Source of the DNA: Acherontichlamydia pituitae
GTDB taxonomy: Bacteria > Chlamydiota > Chlamydiia > Chlamydiales > Rhabdochlamydiaceae
Direction of reading: 5' to 3'
Assembly: GCA_019634675.1 (NCBI GenBank)
Contig: JAHCAX010000001.1
Coordinates: forward strand, 124,001-188,000
DNA: 64,000 nucleotides
Shown: piece after piece, positions 8,743-16,323 of the stretch
Numbering within the stretch: position 1 is the stretch's first letter
How the letters are laid out: every line of letters begins with the position of its first letter
The notes under the pieces: model-generated
The model's input: only the letters and a program-made list of their open reading frames with translations
Database searches by the model: none
What the model was told of the DNA's origin: nothing
Translations under genes and position numbers: made by a program

Positions 8743-9137
8743 GCTTTTCCTCCTAACGCATTAGCCTTACTGATGATTTCTTCAAGCATTGCGATCCTCT
8801 CTTCGACTTCATACATTTCAGAGCCTTTGAAAGCGTTCGTTAAAATTTTCTCCGACGCAACAAGTCGGACACGAGGGTCTTCATTGTCTAAGAGGGAAAG
8901 CAGGGTTTCAACTGCTTTTTGAGTGCTCAATTTAAGTAATAGCAAAGCGTTGCAGAAGGCATTCTGCCTTAACTTCTTCAGCTCATTGAGAAATTCAGGC
9001 TGTTTCAGCCAGAAGTGTATTTGCTTTGCGCTGATCCCTGAGCGTCGAGCAGCTTCTTCGTAAGAGGGACAAGAAACCAGATGAGGAAGAATCTGCAACT
9101 GGCGAGGGGTTAGCTTTGAATTTTCCTTACCTTTCAT
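8739..9137 (-). CDS. HTH protein resembling phage terminase small subunits
   Basis: 132 residues. Residues about 10-60 (LTPRQLQILPHLVSC, then SYEEAARRSGIS and IHFWLKQPEF) form a helix-turn-helix of the kind seen at the N-terminus of phage terminase small subunits and related regulators. A helical C-terminal half follows, with a HEAT-like stretch DNEDPRVRLVASEKIL. In a terminase this type of domain recognises the packaging site. No large terminase is present, as in phage satellites. The inverted-repeat/iteron cluster at 9177-9235 lies just upstream of its start and could be its operator. Confidence 0.5.
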   Translation of the reverse strand: MKGKENSKLTPRQLQILPHLVSCPSYEEAARRSGISAKQIHFWLKQPEFLNELKKLRQNAFCNALLLLKLSTQKAVETLLSLLDNEDPRVRLVASEKILTNAFKGSEMYEVEERIAMLEEIISKANALGGKA

Positions 9138-9176
9138 AACTTTATGCCTTATTTTTTACTGTTTATTTGTTTTTTT

Positions 9177-9235
9177 GTGAGATTTGTGAGACCGGTGAGA
9201 GTTGCTAAAAATATCACCAATCTCACCGGTCTCAC
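9177..9235. repeat. 9-bp-period GTGAGA repeats forming a perfect 15-bp inverted repeat
   Basis: GTGAGA occurs at 9177, 9186 and 9195, exactly nine bases apart. The complement TCTCAC occurs at 9221 and 9230, again nine apart. The arms 9186-9200 and 9221-9235 are perfectly complementary over 15 bases with a 20-base spacer, and each contains ACCGGT. There is no T run, so a terminator is unlikely. The position between the DUF927 gene and the small HTH gene suits an operator or a replication-initiation site. Confidence 0.7.
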
Positions 9236-9241
9236 GTCTTC

Positions 9242-10933
9242 TTAAATCATTTCGTCAGAAAAAATCTTGTTCCCATCAAGTCGATAACAGCGTGTTGTCG
9301 ATGTTGAGCATGGAAGCTTCTCTGCTCGGGTGCTTTTCCCTTCTGCATCAGTTATAAGCCATTTCCATTCTATTAGGATTGCTGTCGCTAATTGAACATC
9401 AAAGCCGTTACACATGTCCTGCTTGAAGCTCTCAGGCAACACAAAATAGTGCCAACCTTCATCGACTTGTTTTCTATAACCTGTCCGGCTGATGGTTCTT
9501 TGTAGATCATCTGTCCCAATGAGAGTAAAACGTGCATCGCCATGTTGTTCAAGATACCGTCGCACCTGTCGAAGAATTTCTCGACCTTCTTGAGCGGAGA
9601 GGCAGCCTCTACTTTGGAGCCATGCCTCAAAGCAAATTTTTGCAGCCCAGACAGCATCTTCATCCGTCCAACCTGTGATCGCAAGTTCCGTGGCTAAAGT
9701 GCCCGCCGCCGCTACTAGAGCAAAGCGGTTCAAGACGCGGAGAACTTGTCCATCTGCATTTACCGGCATGTTCTTTTGCTTGAAATCCACGATAAAGGCT
9801 CGAAGACGATCCAGGTTCTTTGACAAGTCTTTGATAAGTGCGCTCAAAAACGCTTTTCCTGCTGTACCGTGATACTTTTCGACGTTGGCGCAGAGCATGC
9901 GCGAAAATTCATTCCCCGAAGGGAAAAAGTGCAGATGCTCGAAGACACCATACTGAACGGTGAAAGCTGGGATATCGACGACCCTAACTTCATGGCCACC
10001 TCGTACTTTCTGACCAGACTGACGAATCAGATCGGGAAGACCCAGTTCGCCACTTGAGAGAAAAAGGAGCCTCCACGTTTGCTTCTTTCTAACAAAACCA
10101 GAACGATCCGAGCGCTGCTTGCCAGTTCCATTCACAAGAAGGTAGGCCGTTTCGCCTGCAATTTTTGGCTCCAACTTACCCAGCTCATCAAGGCACAGTA
10201 AGCCGTCATTATGCATAGCCGCAATGGATTCAAGCCCATTGGACGTAGCCCTCCAAGAATGGAGCATCTTCTCGCCTCCATAAATGGAGAGAGCTACTTT
10301 CAATGCTGTGGTCTTGCCTCCACTGCTCGGACCTCGTAAATTAAACCCACCATTCTCTTCACCGAGTAGATGCAACAAAGGCGCTGCAAAACCCACGCTC
10401 ATACTGAAGCAGAGACGAGAGTTGTCGACGCAATACTTGGCCACATTTTCTTGCCATTCTTGCAAAGTTCCCTTGCTATCATGATGATCGGAAATACGAA
10501 CATTAGCCTGAAACACAACCGATTCACCAGAAACCACACCTATAGTTTTGTTGGGCAGGATGTATATCTCGCCGTACCAGCCTAATCGATTAACGCATCG
10601 CATCCTTTCTTTGGGATTGCAACCTTGAATATACCGACTTAGAAGCTCACGGCAGCTCTTGTTCTCAGCTAGCTGCATGCCTCCCGAGAGCAATACCTGC
10701 CTGTATGTTGAACCTTCTCCAGCCAGAAGATCCATTGGCATCGGCCAGCGGTGCTCGATGCCGTCATAGTCATAAAACCGTAGAAGTTTGCCGTGATTTT
10801 CATTATCCTGGTCTCGTGTAATAGCGAGTATTTCGAGGGGAGAGCAAACCCACACCGGTTCAACCTTCCTATCTTCATCTTTGGGGTGCGGCAAAAACCA
10901 CACCCCTTTTTCATCGAGAGAGAACCTATCCAT
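9242..10933 (-). CDS. DUF927-family ATPase (putative helicase/replication protein)
   Basis: 563 residues from the chosen ATG at 10933 (AGGAG eight bases upstream; an earlier in-frame ATG at 10969 lies deep within the preceding gene). A central P-loop GPSSGGKTT (201-209) and a Walker B LLCLDE (ending D249-E250) are clear. The surrounding sequence, with an N-terminal RLGWYG segment and SIYGG after the P-loop, matches the DUF927 family found in phages, plasmids and integrated islands. These are thought to be helicase or primase-associated ATPases. Here it probably replicates the excised island. It overlaps the preceding small HTH gene by eight bases. Confidence 0.8.
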   Translation of the reverse strand: MDRFSLDEKGVWFLPHPKDEDRKVEPVWVCSPLEILAITRDQDNENHGKLLRFYDYDGIEHRWPMPMDLLAGEGSTYRQVLLSGGMQLAENKSCRELLSRYIQGCNPKERMRCVNRLGWYGEIYILPNKTIGVVSGESVVFQANVRISDHHDSKGTLQEWQENVAKYCVDNSRLCFSMSVGFAAPLLHLLGEENGGFNLRGPSSGGKTTALKVALSIYGGEKMLHSWRATSNGLESIAAMHNDGLLCLDELGKLEPKIAGETAYLLVNGTGKQRSDRSGFVRKKQTWRLLFLSSGELGLPDLIRQSGQKVRGGHEVRVVDIPAFTVQYGVFEHLHFFPSGNEFSRMLCANVEKYHGTAGKAFLSALIKDLSKNLDRLRAFIVDFKQKNMPVNADGQVLRVLNRFALVAAAGTLATELAITGWTDEDAVWAAKICFEAWLQSRGCLSAQEGREILRQVRRYLEQHGDARFTLIGTDDLQRTISRTGYRKQVDEGWHYFVLPESFKQDMCNGFDVQLATAILIEWKWLITDAEGKSTRAEKLPCSTSTTRCYRLDGNKIFSDEMI

Positions 10934-11138
10934 TTCTCTTCTCCTTTTGTTCTTCGATCCATAAATCAAACAGATCCACCCTTACGTACAACCGCTTGCC
11001 GATTTTTCTGACAGCAGAATCCAAGCCATTCTTGTGACGATGCAGCAGGTAATGCCGAAGTTGCGGCTCAGTGAAGGGGTATTTTGAGCTCTCTACAAGC
11101 TGTTCAACAGATGAGTACTGAACTTCCGAATTCATCAT
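10926..11138 (-). CDS. small HTH protein, AlpA/excisionase-like
   Basis: 70 residues from the ATG at 11138 (GAGGAG six bases upstream; an in-frame ATG at 11180 has no such site). The sequence TEPQLRHYLLHRHKNGLDSA, then VRKIGKRLYVRVDLFDLWIEEQ, is the pattern of MerR/excisionase-like helix-turn-helix proteins used by islands to control excision and replication genes. It overlaps the start of the DUF927 gene by eight bases, so the two are coupled. The roughly 120 bp upstream probably carry its promoter. Confidence 0.65.
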   Translation of the reverse strand: MMNSEVQYSSVEQLVESSKYPFTEPQLRHYLLHRHKNGLDSAVRKIGKRLYVRVDLFDLWIEEQKEKRNG

Positions 11139-11262
11139 TATTTTCTCCTCGCGCTTACGCGCAGTTGTGCTTTTTGACAAACAACAACCATTAGAACAAA
11201 TTAATGTTCAGCTGTCGTTCCGAAGAGAAAAAAAATTCGGGATTGAAATTAAGAAATGAATC

Positions 11263-12687
11263 TTAGCTATTTGATTTTGAAAGAGTTGAGATAATCATTT
11301 CGCGTATCTGTTTTGTTAGAACTGAAGCGTTTGCATAGGGGCTGTTTGATACAAAGGCTTCCTGCCAGCCAAGGTGCTTACGTGCACTCTTATCGATAGC
11401 AGCATCACATTCCAAAGCGTGCGGGGCAATAAGCAAATCCTTTGGTAAAAGATCTCGTTCAAATAACGGCAACTTCACTGAAATTCTTTTCAGATTATCT
11501 GAAAGGAGATCAAAGGTTAGTCTGGTAAACAGCCGGCGGTCATTGACCCGCCATCTATTACCTAGCCAAGCCGAGAAAAGCTCACCTAGTCCCTCTGTAA
11601 GTGGAACTTTGGCTTGCTTAATTAAGAGAGTATTTTTTCTACGATCGAAATCCCCAGATTTCAAATTGAGCAGATCAACAATTTTCACTCCATTTGAGGA
11701 GTGGTTAAAAGCTATATGCTGACAAAGCCAAACGAACATAGCAATTTCACCTGAAGCAGCATGTTTTTTTTGCTCCTCCAGAAACTCCAGAACAAAAAGC
11801 ATTAGCACTTGAGCCATTCGAAAATAATTGAGCCCTTGAGCACGCCTTTCAGCATCATACCTAGGAGCTGATTTTAAAGGATCGTCTTTAAGCGATTGGA
11901 GGATTTCTTCTTCTGTAGAAGCTGGGGCACCAACTGCTTTGACTACCTCTACGCACTTCAGTTCGACAGCTCGTAGAACCCCCCTCATCAACTGGCTTAT
12001 TTTAAAGTTTTTGGTTTGAGCTGCTAGTTTTTTAGCTTGTGAGTAGGCTTGAAAAATTAAAGATTTCTCTTCAGGAAAGGATCCGATTTCATGATACAGA
12101 TCTCGTATACCTTTTTTTCGATCTATCTGAGGAATATGACTATCAGTTAAAGCATATTTCTGAGCAAATACCTCAAAGAATTCCTTTGCGGGGCAAGACA
12201 AAAAATGACGCACATGGTCTCGTGCCTCTAAGTCTCTGCAAGCACTATCTAACAATGGAGTCAGGCTAAGAGCTTCCATCTGCTTTTCATAACGGTGATG
12301 CCAACTTCCTAGTTCGCGTTCACTAGGACAATACAGCATTCCTTTGGCAAATTCATCTATCTGCCATCCCTCATCAAATTCAGCAATGCCCACCGTTACA
12401 TTATGATCTGGGGAACCTTCTGGCTTCTCTTCTAGAAGGAACGGTGGCGTAAAAAACTTAATAGCTAGACCGAATAGATGATCATTTTGGAACTGATCTA
12501 AAACCATATTTTTTATTGATTCCAGCTGCTCATATGTAAGCTTGGGAGCATTGATGTGAGTTGGATTGATAATGCAAAAAGCATTACGAATATTTGAAGC
12601 CGCTATGCTTTTGATGTAACCTTCAACTCTGCTGTGAACCTTAGTCATCGCTGTCGCTAAACGTTCCGCGCTTGTCGGTTTAGGCAT
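11263..12687 (-). CDS. recombinase-like protein of unknown function
   Basis: 474 residues from the ATG at 12687, which has GGAGGAG four bases upstream and lies inside the last codons of the integrase gene. The N-terminal 330 residues are helical and unrecognised. The C-terminal 150 resemble the catalytic half of a tyrosine recombinase: GVKIVDLLNLKSGDFD, a beta-hairpin-like KNTLLIKQAKVPL, PHALE where a recombinase would have HxLR, a LGW that could stand for LGH, and a late tyrosine in SPYANAS. Several catalytic positions are thus changed. It could be an inactive partner of the integrase or a distant DNA-binding relative; the assignment is tentative. Confidence 0.5.
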   Translation of the reverse strand: MPKPTSAERLATAMTKVHSRVEGYIKSIAASNIRNAFCIINPTHINAPKLTYEQLESIKNMVLDQFQNDHLFGLAIKFFTPPFLLEEKPEGSPDHNVTVGIAEFDEGWQIDEFAKGMLYCPSERELGSWHHRYEKQMEALSLTPLLDSACRDLEARDHVRHFLSCPAKEFFEVFAQKYALTDSHIPQIDRKKGIRDLYHEIGSFPEEKSLIFQAYSQAKKLAAQTKNFKISQLMRGVLRAVELKCVEVVKAVGAPASTEEEILQSLKDDPLKSAPRYDAERRAQGLNYFRMAQVLMLFVLEFLEEQKKHAASGEIAMFVWLCQHIAFNHSSNGVKIVDLLNLKSGDFDRRKNTLLIKQAKVPLTEGLGELFSAWLGNRWRVNDRRLFTRLTFDLLSDNLKRISVKLPLFERDLLPKDLLIAPHALECDAAIDKSARKHLGWQEAFVSNSPYANASVLTKQIREMIISTLSKSNS

Positions 12688-13759
12688 TTTCTCCTCCTTC
12701 GGCTTCAGTAAGTTTGACCGAAATCTTTTCGGAATATTTTTTTGTGCTCTGAGTATCAAGATTTGAATAACGCAAAAGCATCGCCAATGTACGATGTCCC
12801 ATTGCTGTAGCTAGCTCTAAATTTGACGCTCCCATGCTTGCAGCAAATGTGGCAAACTGATGCCGCATGTCGTGAAATCGATAGTTTTGGATGAGCGCGC
12901 GTCGAAGAGCTTCCATCCATGCCTTTTTGATATCAATACGGCCAAAAGCTGTTTGGCTAGCAAAAACAAGGGTCTTTCCTGGATTTCGCAATACATAAAG
13001 CCGTTGCAGCTCATTAAGCACTCGACCTGTCAAGGCTACGCTTCTGGGTCGACCATTCTTTGTTTCTCTTAAGTGGGCATTGCCGTTTTGAAAATCAACA
13101 TGCCTCCATTCAAGTCCCAAAATTTCCCCTCTTCGAGCACCGGTTGTTAATGCAAATAATACAACGCAGTACAGATAAGGAGACTTGCTCTCTTTGCAAG
13201 CTGCAAGCAGTCGCCCAATTTCCTCTTCATTTAAGATCCGATCCCTACCAGCACTTTCTTTTAATTTAAGAAGTCGAGAGCAAGGATTTTCATGGATCCA
13301 ACGCAGTTGTTCGACAGCATACGCAAGCGTCGAGGAAAGCGTGGCCATATACCTGTTGATCGTCCCTGGATTCGCTTGCATCCCCTTAGCTTCAAATGAA
13401 TCAATCAGGTGTTTTCTTTCCTGAATGATCAGATCATATGTGATGTGGATTAGAGCATAGGATCCAAGTCGGTTCTTCCAATATTCAAATTGAGAGCGGA
13501 TATTTTTAAATGACCTTTGATGATCGAACACACGTTCAGCATGTAGGCGATCGATTAGGTCTGAATAATTGTGCTGTCGCTTGGTTGCTTCAAAATTGAA
13601 CTGACCGCGCTTAATCAAGCGCTCGGTCTCCATAACCCAATCATCAGCTTCCTGCTTCCGTTCAAAGCTCTTGCTGACTGTGGGATGACCTTTAATGCGG
13701 ATGACGGCGCGCCAGACTGTGGTACCGTTTTCGTTTTTGCGTTTATAAATCGATGCCAT
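12680..13759 (-). CDS. tyrosine-type site-specific integrase
   Basis: 359 residues from the ATG at 13759 (MASIYKRK, GGAG close upstream); the frame is open to 13891 but that extension would cross the palindromic att arm. An N-terminal arm-binding segment (1-55) and SAM-like core domain precede the catalytic domain. The full catalytic set is visible: R209 in TTGARRGE, K234, H296-x-x-R299 (HDMR), H322 (MGH) and nucleophile Y331 (LLRYSN). It starts about 160 bases from the intact tRNA-Lys and reads away from it, the standard place for the integrase of a tRNA-targeted island. It is translationally coupled to the recombinase-like gene. Confidence 0.95.
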   Translation of the reverse strand: MASIYKRKNENGTTVWRAVIRIKGHPTVSKSFERKQEADDWVMETERLIKRGQFNFEATKRQHNYSDLIDRLHAERVFDHQRSFKNIRSQFEYWKNRLGSYALIHITYDLIIQERKHLIDSFEAKGMQANPGTINRYMATLSSTLAYAVEQLRWIHENPCSRLLKLKESAGRDRILNEEEIGRLLAACKESKSPYLYCVVLFALTTGARRGEILGLEWRHVDFQNGNAHLRETKNGRPRSVALTGRVLNELQRLYVLRNPGKTLVFASQTAFGRIDIKKAWMEALRRALIQNYRFHDMRHQFATFAASMGASNLELATAMGHRTLAMLLRYSNLDTQSTKKYSEKISVKLTEAEGGENA

Positions 13760-13813
13760 ATCTCCAACCTTCGGTATTTTCGGTTTTGATTGGAGGCAGT
13801 GGGAAGACTTTTC

Positions 13814-13840
13814 TTCGTTGCACCGCCATTGCACCGGCGG
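13814..13840. repeat. candidate integrase arm-type sites
   Basis: TTCGTTGCACCGCC (13814-13827) matches 5345-5358 exactly at the other end of the island. It is followed at once by the related TTGCACCGGCGG (13829-13840), and CACCGGCGGTG (13832-13842) is a perfect inverted repeat. The paired location inside both att repeats suggests integrase/excisionase binding. Confidence 0.5.
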
Positions 13841-13850
13841 TGGTTTTTGA

Positions 13851-13878
13851 GAGAGGTTTTGGTTCTTAAGAACCTCTC
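13851..13878. repeat. hairpin with inner palindrome between integrase and tRNA-Lys
   Basis: GAGAGGTT (13851-13858) pairs with AACCTCTC (13871-13878), and GGTTCTTAAGAACC (13861-13874) is itself a perfect palindrome. It could stop tRNA-Lys transcripts or bind a regulator of the integrase promoter; it has no long T run. Confidence 0.4.
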
Positions 13879-13916
13879 GGAAAGAAGCCAACTCGCTGTG
13901 GGCTAGCTGGATAAAA

Positions 13917-13961
13917 TTTTGAGACTTGATGGACTCGAACCATCGACCCTCTCATTAAAAG
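13917..13961 (-). repeat. att site at the intact tRNA-Lys
   Basis: Identical over 45 bases to 5186-5230. It covers the tRNA 3' half from the anticodon loop to the 3' end plus four bases beyond. The island supplied this copy and so kept the tRNA functional. Confidence 0.92.
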
Positions 13962-13992
13962 TGAGATGCTCTACCGACTGAGCTAAAGTCTC
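13921..13992 (-). tRNA. tRNA-Lys (anticodon TTT)
   Basis: 72 bases with a full cloverleaf: acceptor GAGACTT/AAGTCTC, D stem GCTC/GAGC, anticodon stem TCTCA/TGAGA around loop CTTTTAA, T stem GATGG/CCATC with TTCGAGT. CCA is not encoded. The gene is the integration target of the island; its 3' half lies within the att repeat. The tRNA-Glu is 40 bases upstream in the same orientation. Confidence 0.97.
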
Positions 13993-14032
13993 GTAAAAGG
14001 GACAAGTGCTCTATGATGGAACACTTGCCTAT

Positions 14033-14106
14033 GACCCCAAGGGGATTCGAACCCCTGTTCGCAGAATGAAAATCTGATGTCCTAGGCCAGGCTAGACGAT
14101 GGGGCC
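14033..14106 (-). tRNA. tRNA-Glu (anticodon TTC)
   Basis: 74 bases. Acceptor GGCCCCA pairs with TGGGGTC (one G-T pair), anticodon stem TCAGA/TCTG around TTTTCAT, T arm GGGGT-TCGAATC-CCCTT. CCA is not encoded. It probably forms one transcript with tRNA-Lys. Confidence 0.97.
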
Positions 14107-14181
14107 ATTATTTATCAAATTTGAGCCATTATCATAGATAACAACTCGGTTTTTCTGCAACTCTTTTTTCAGGGCCGCAGG

Positions 14182-14733
14182 TTAAACTGCCATGATCTCC
14201 TTCTCTTTTGAAGTGAAGAGATCATCGATCTCCTTGCAGAACTTGTCTGTGAGATCTTGGATAGTCTTTTCATCTTTTTTCATCACATCTTCTGTGATGA
14301 TGCCGTCTGCTTTTTGCTTGCGGACAAGCTCGTTGTTCTTGCGGCGGATATCACGGATCGTGATTTTCGCGTCTTCTGCTTTTTGCTTGCCTTGCTTGAC
14401 GATCTGTTTGCGCATCGATTCGTCCATCGGAGGGACGTTAATGCGGATCGTGTGGCCTTCGACAACAGGCTGCAAGTTGAGATTGGCGCGCTCGATCCCT
14501 TTTGCGATCGCTCCGGCTGTTTGCGGATCAAAGGGAGAGATCAATAATTGGCGCGATTCGGGCACGGTAACGTTGGCCATCTCTTTGAGGCGCATTTGGG
14601 AGCCGTATGCTTCCACAACGACGCCTTCGAGCATGCCAGGATTAGCGCGGTTAGTGCGCAGGTTCTTGAGCTCTGTCTTAAAGTGGTCGACAGTCGCTAG
14701 CATTTTTTGCTTGGTTTGATCGGTAATGCTCAT
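14182..14733 (-). CDS. frr: ribosome recycling factor
   Basis: 183 residues, normal length. Recognisable RRF sequence: LKNLRTNRANPGMLEGVVVEAYG near the start, FDPQTAGAIAKGIE, the NVPPMDESMRKQIVKQ region and a helical C-terminus ending in KEKEIM. It splits post-termination ribosomes together with EF-G. It is last in the rpsB-tsf-pyrH-frr operon, four bases after pyrH, the order also found in Chlamydia. Confidence 0.98.
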   Translation of the reverse strand: MSITDQTKQKMLATVDHFKTELKNLRTNRANPGMLEGVVVEAYGSQMRLKEMANVTVPESRQLLISPFDPQTAGAIAKGIERANLNLQPVVEGHTIRINVPPMDESMRKQIVKQGKQKAEDAKITIRDIRRKNNELVRKQKADGIITEDVMKKDEKTIQDLTDKFCKEIDDLFTSKEKEIMAV

Positions 14734-14737
14734 GATT

Positions 14738-15466
14738 TTAACCTCCAGTCACAAGGGAGCCAATTTCTTGACCGGTGACGGCCTTTAACATAGCTCCTTT
14801 TTCAAATAGATTAAAGACACAAATAGGAATTTTGTTCTCGCGGCACAAAGCAATTGCTGTTGCATCCATGACATTGAGCCGTTGCGTGAGGGCGTCAGAG
14901 TAGGTCAATTTGGGCAAACGGACCGCGTTGGGATTTTTTTTCGGGTCGTCGTTATAAACGCCGTCGACTTTTGTCGCTTTCAGTAAAACTTCTGCATTGA
15001 TCTCGCTGGCGCGCAGAGCCGCTGCGGAGTCAGTGGTGAAGTAAGGGTTGCCGGTTCCGCCGACAAAGATCAAAGGGGTGCCTTTATGCAAACTATGGAC
15101 GGCATGGTTCCAGTTGTACTTTTCAACAAGAGAATCGGTGATGAGGGCGCTCATGACGCGGCTTTCGATGCCAAGCGATGAGAGGGCCTGTTGGAGGACT
15201 AAGCCGTTGATTGTTGTGGCGAGCATGCCGATGTGATCGGCAGGAGTGCGTGCGAATCCAAAATCTTCAGCATGTGCGCCGCGGAAGATGTTGCCACCTC
15301 CCACGACGATACCGATTTGGATCCCAAGGTCATAGACTTCTTTGATCGATTGCGCAATTTGATGGCAAGCCTGATGTTCGATCCCAAATTTGAGATCCCC
15401 CATCAGGGCTTCGCCTGACAACTTGAGCAAGATCCTCTTATAAGCTGCCTTGGGAGGATGGCCCAC
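14738..15466 (-). CDS. pyrH: UMP kinase
   Basis: 242 residues. Amino-acid-kinase fold of bacterial UMP kinase: LLKLSGEALMG (N-terminal phosphate loop), IVVGGGNIFRG, ATTINGLVLQQAL, GTGNPYFTTDSAAALRA and KATKVDGVYNDDPKKNP are family signatures. It phosphorylates UMP to UDP for RNA and for the UDP-sugars used by the carbohydrate genes nearby. It lies two bases after tsf and four before frr. Confidence 0.98.
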   Translation of the reverse strand: MGHPPKAAYKRILLKLSGEALMGDLKFGIEHQACHQIAQSIKEVYDLGIQIGIVVGGGNIFRGAHAEDFGFARTPADHIGMLATTINGLVLQQALSSLGIESRVMSALITDSLVEKYNWNHAVHSLHKGTPLIFVGGTGNPYFTTDSAAALRASEINAEVLLKATKVDGVYNDDPKKNPNAVRLPKLTYSDALTQRLNVMDATAIALCRENKIPICVFNLFEKGAMLKAVTGQEIGSLVTGG

Positions 15467-15468
15467 GA

Positions 15469-16320
15469 TTACCCTCCAACTTTCCAGCGGTGGAATGCCT
15501 TGATGGTAATCGCTTTATTGAGGCGCTTTCCTTCTCTTTCCAAAAGTCCTGCGACAGTGACAGTGTTGTCACGCACATATTTTTGGCAGAGGAGGCAAAC
15601 TTCGTCGCAATAAGCTTTGATTTTCCCTTCGACGATCTTCTCAACGACGTTGGCTGGCTTGCCTTGCACTTGGCTTCGGGCAATTTCCGCTTCTTTGTCT
15701 TTTACCGTCTGAGGGACTTCATCAGAGCTCAAATACTCTGGAGATTCAGCAGCGACGTGCATAGCAATATCGCGAGCTAAAGACTCTTGTCCAGATCCAC
15801 CGGTCAAAATGACGAGGGTAACGATCTTACCGCCCATGTGGGAGTAGACGCCGATCGAAATGTCGGAGGCTTTCGGAATAACGCTGATCCGTTTGAGCTG
15901 AATGTTTTCTCCGAGGCTTTGGACGACGAGCGTTCGGTATTGGTCGATCGTCACAGAAGGATCTTTGCGGTAAGGCTGATTCACAAACGCATCCAAGGAA
16001 GCTGGCTTTGTATCAGCAACTTCCTGAGCGATGTCTTTCAGGTACTGCTTGAACTTATCGTTCTGTGTGACGAAATCAGTCTCAGCGTTGACTTCGACGA
16101 GAGCGAACCCATCAGCGCTTTCAGCATGGCCGATCAAACCTTCGTTTGTCTCACGGCCTTCTTTTTTGACAGCGGATGCCATTCCAGCCTTGCGGAGGAT
16201 CTCGATCGCTTTGTCCATGTCGCCGGCTGCTTGGTCAAGGGCTTCTTTGCATTTGCCCATGCCGACGCCTGTGCGCTCACGGAGTTCTTTGACCATATCT
16301 GGTGTAACTTTTACGCTCAT
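15469..16320 (-). CDS. tsf: elongation factor Ts
   Basis: 283 residues. The N-terminal UBA-like domain has ELRERTGVGMGKCKEAL; the core begins GLIGHAES and contains NAETDFVTQNDKF, the EF-Tu contact motif. The C-terminal subdomain ends with KRLNKAITIKAF. It exchanges GDP on EF-Tu. It lies three bases after rpsB. Confidence 0.98.
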   Translation of the reverse strand: MSVKVTPDMVKELRERTGVGMGKCKEALDQAAGDMDKAIEILRKAGMASAVKKEGRETNEGLIGHAESADGFALVEVNAETDFVTQNDKFKQYLKDIAQEVADTKPASLDAFVNQPYRKDPSVTIDQYRTLVVQSLGENIQLKRISVIPKASDISIGVYSHMGGKIVTLVILTGGSGQESLARDIAMHVAAESPEYLSSDEVPQTVKDKEAEIARSQVQGKPANVVEKIVEGKIKAYCDEVCLLCQKYVRDNTVTVAGLLEREGKRLNKAITIKAFHRWKVGG

Positions 16321-16323
16321 GGA

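Larger units (their letters stand above)
5186..13961. mobile_element. integrated genomic island in tRNA-Lys (satellite-like)
   Basis: The island is bounded by 45-bp direct repeats; the right copy completes a functional tRNA-Lys gene, and the left copy is the displaced tRNA 3' half plus its old terminator. Gene order from the integrase end, all on the minus strand: tyrosine integrase, recombinase-like protein, small HTH protein, DUF927 ATPase, small HTH/terminase-like protein, 69-residue protein; then a plus-strand lipoprotein gene and two minus-strand ankyrin genes as apparent cargo. There are no capsid, tail, relaxase or conjugation genes. The compact int-regulator-replication-terS-like layout is reminiscent of phage satellites; mobilisation by a helper phage is inference. 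Confidence 0.88.

Noticed and set aside
9177..9235. CRISPR-like or terminator reading of the repeats
   Set aside because: Units are only 9 bp with no spacers, and there is no T run after the hairpin.
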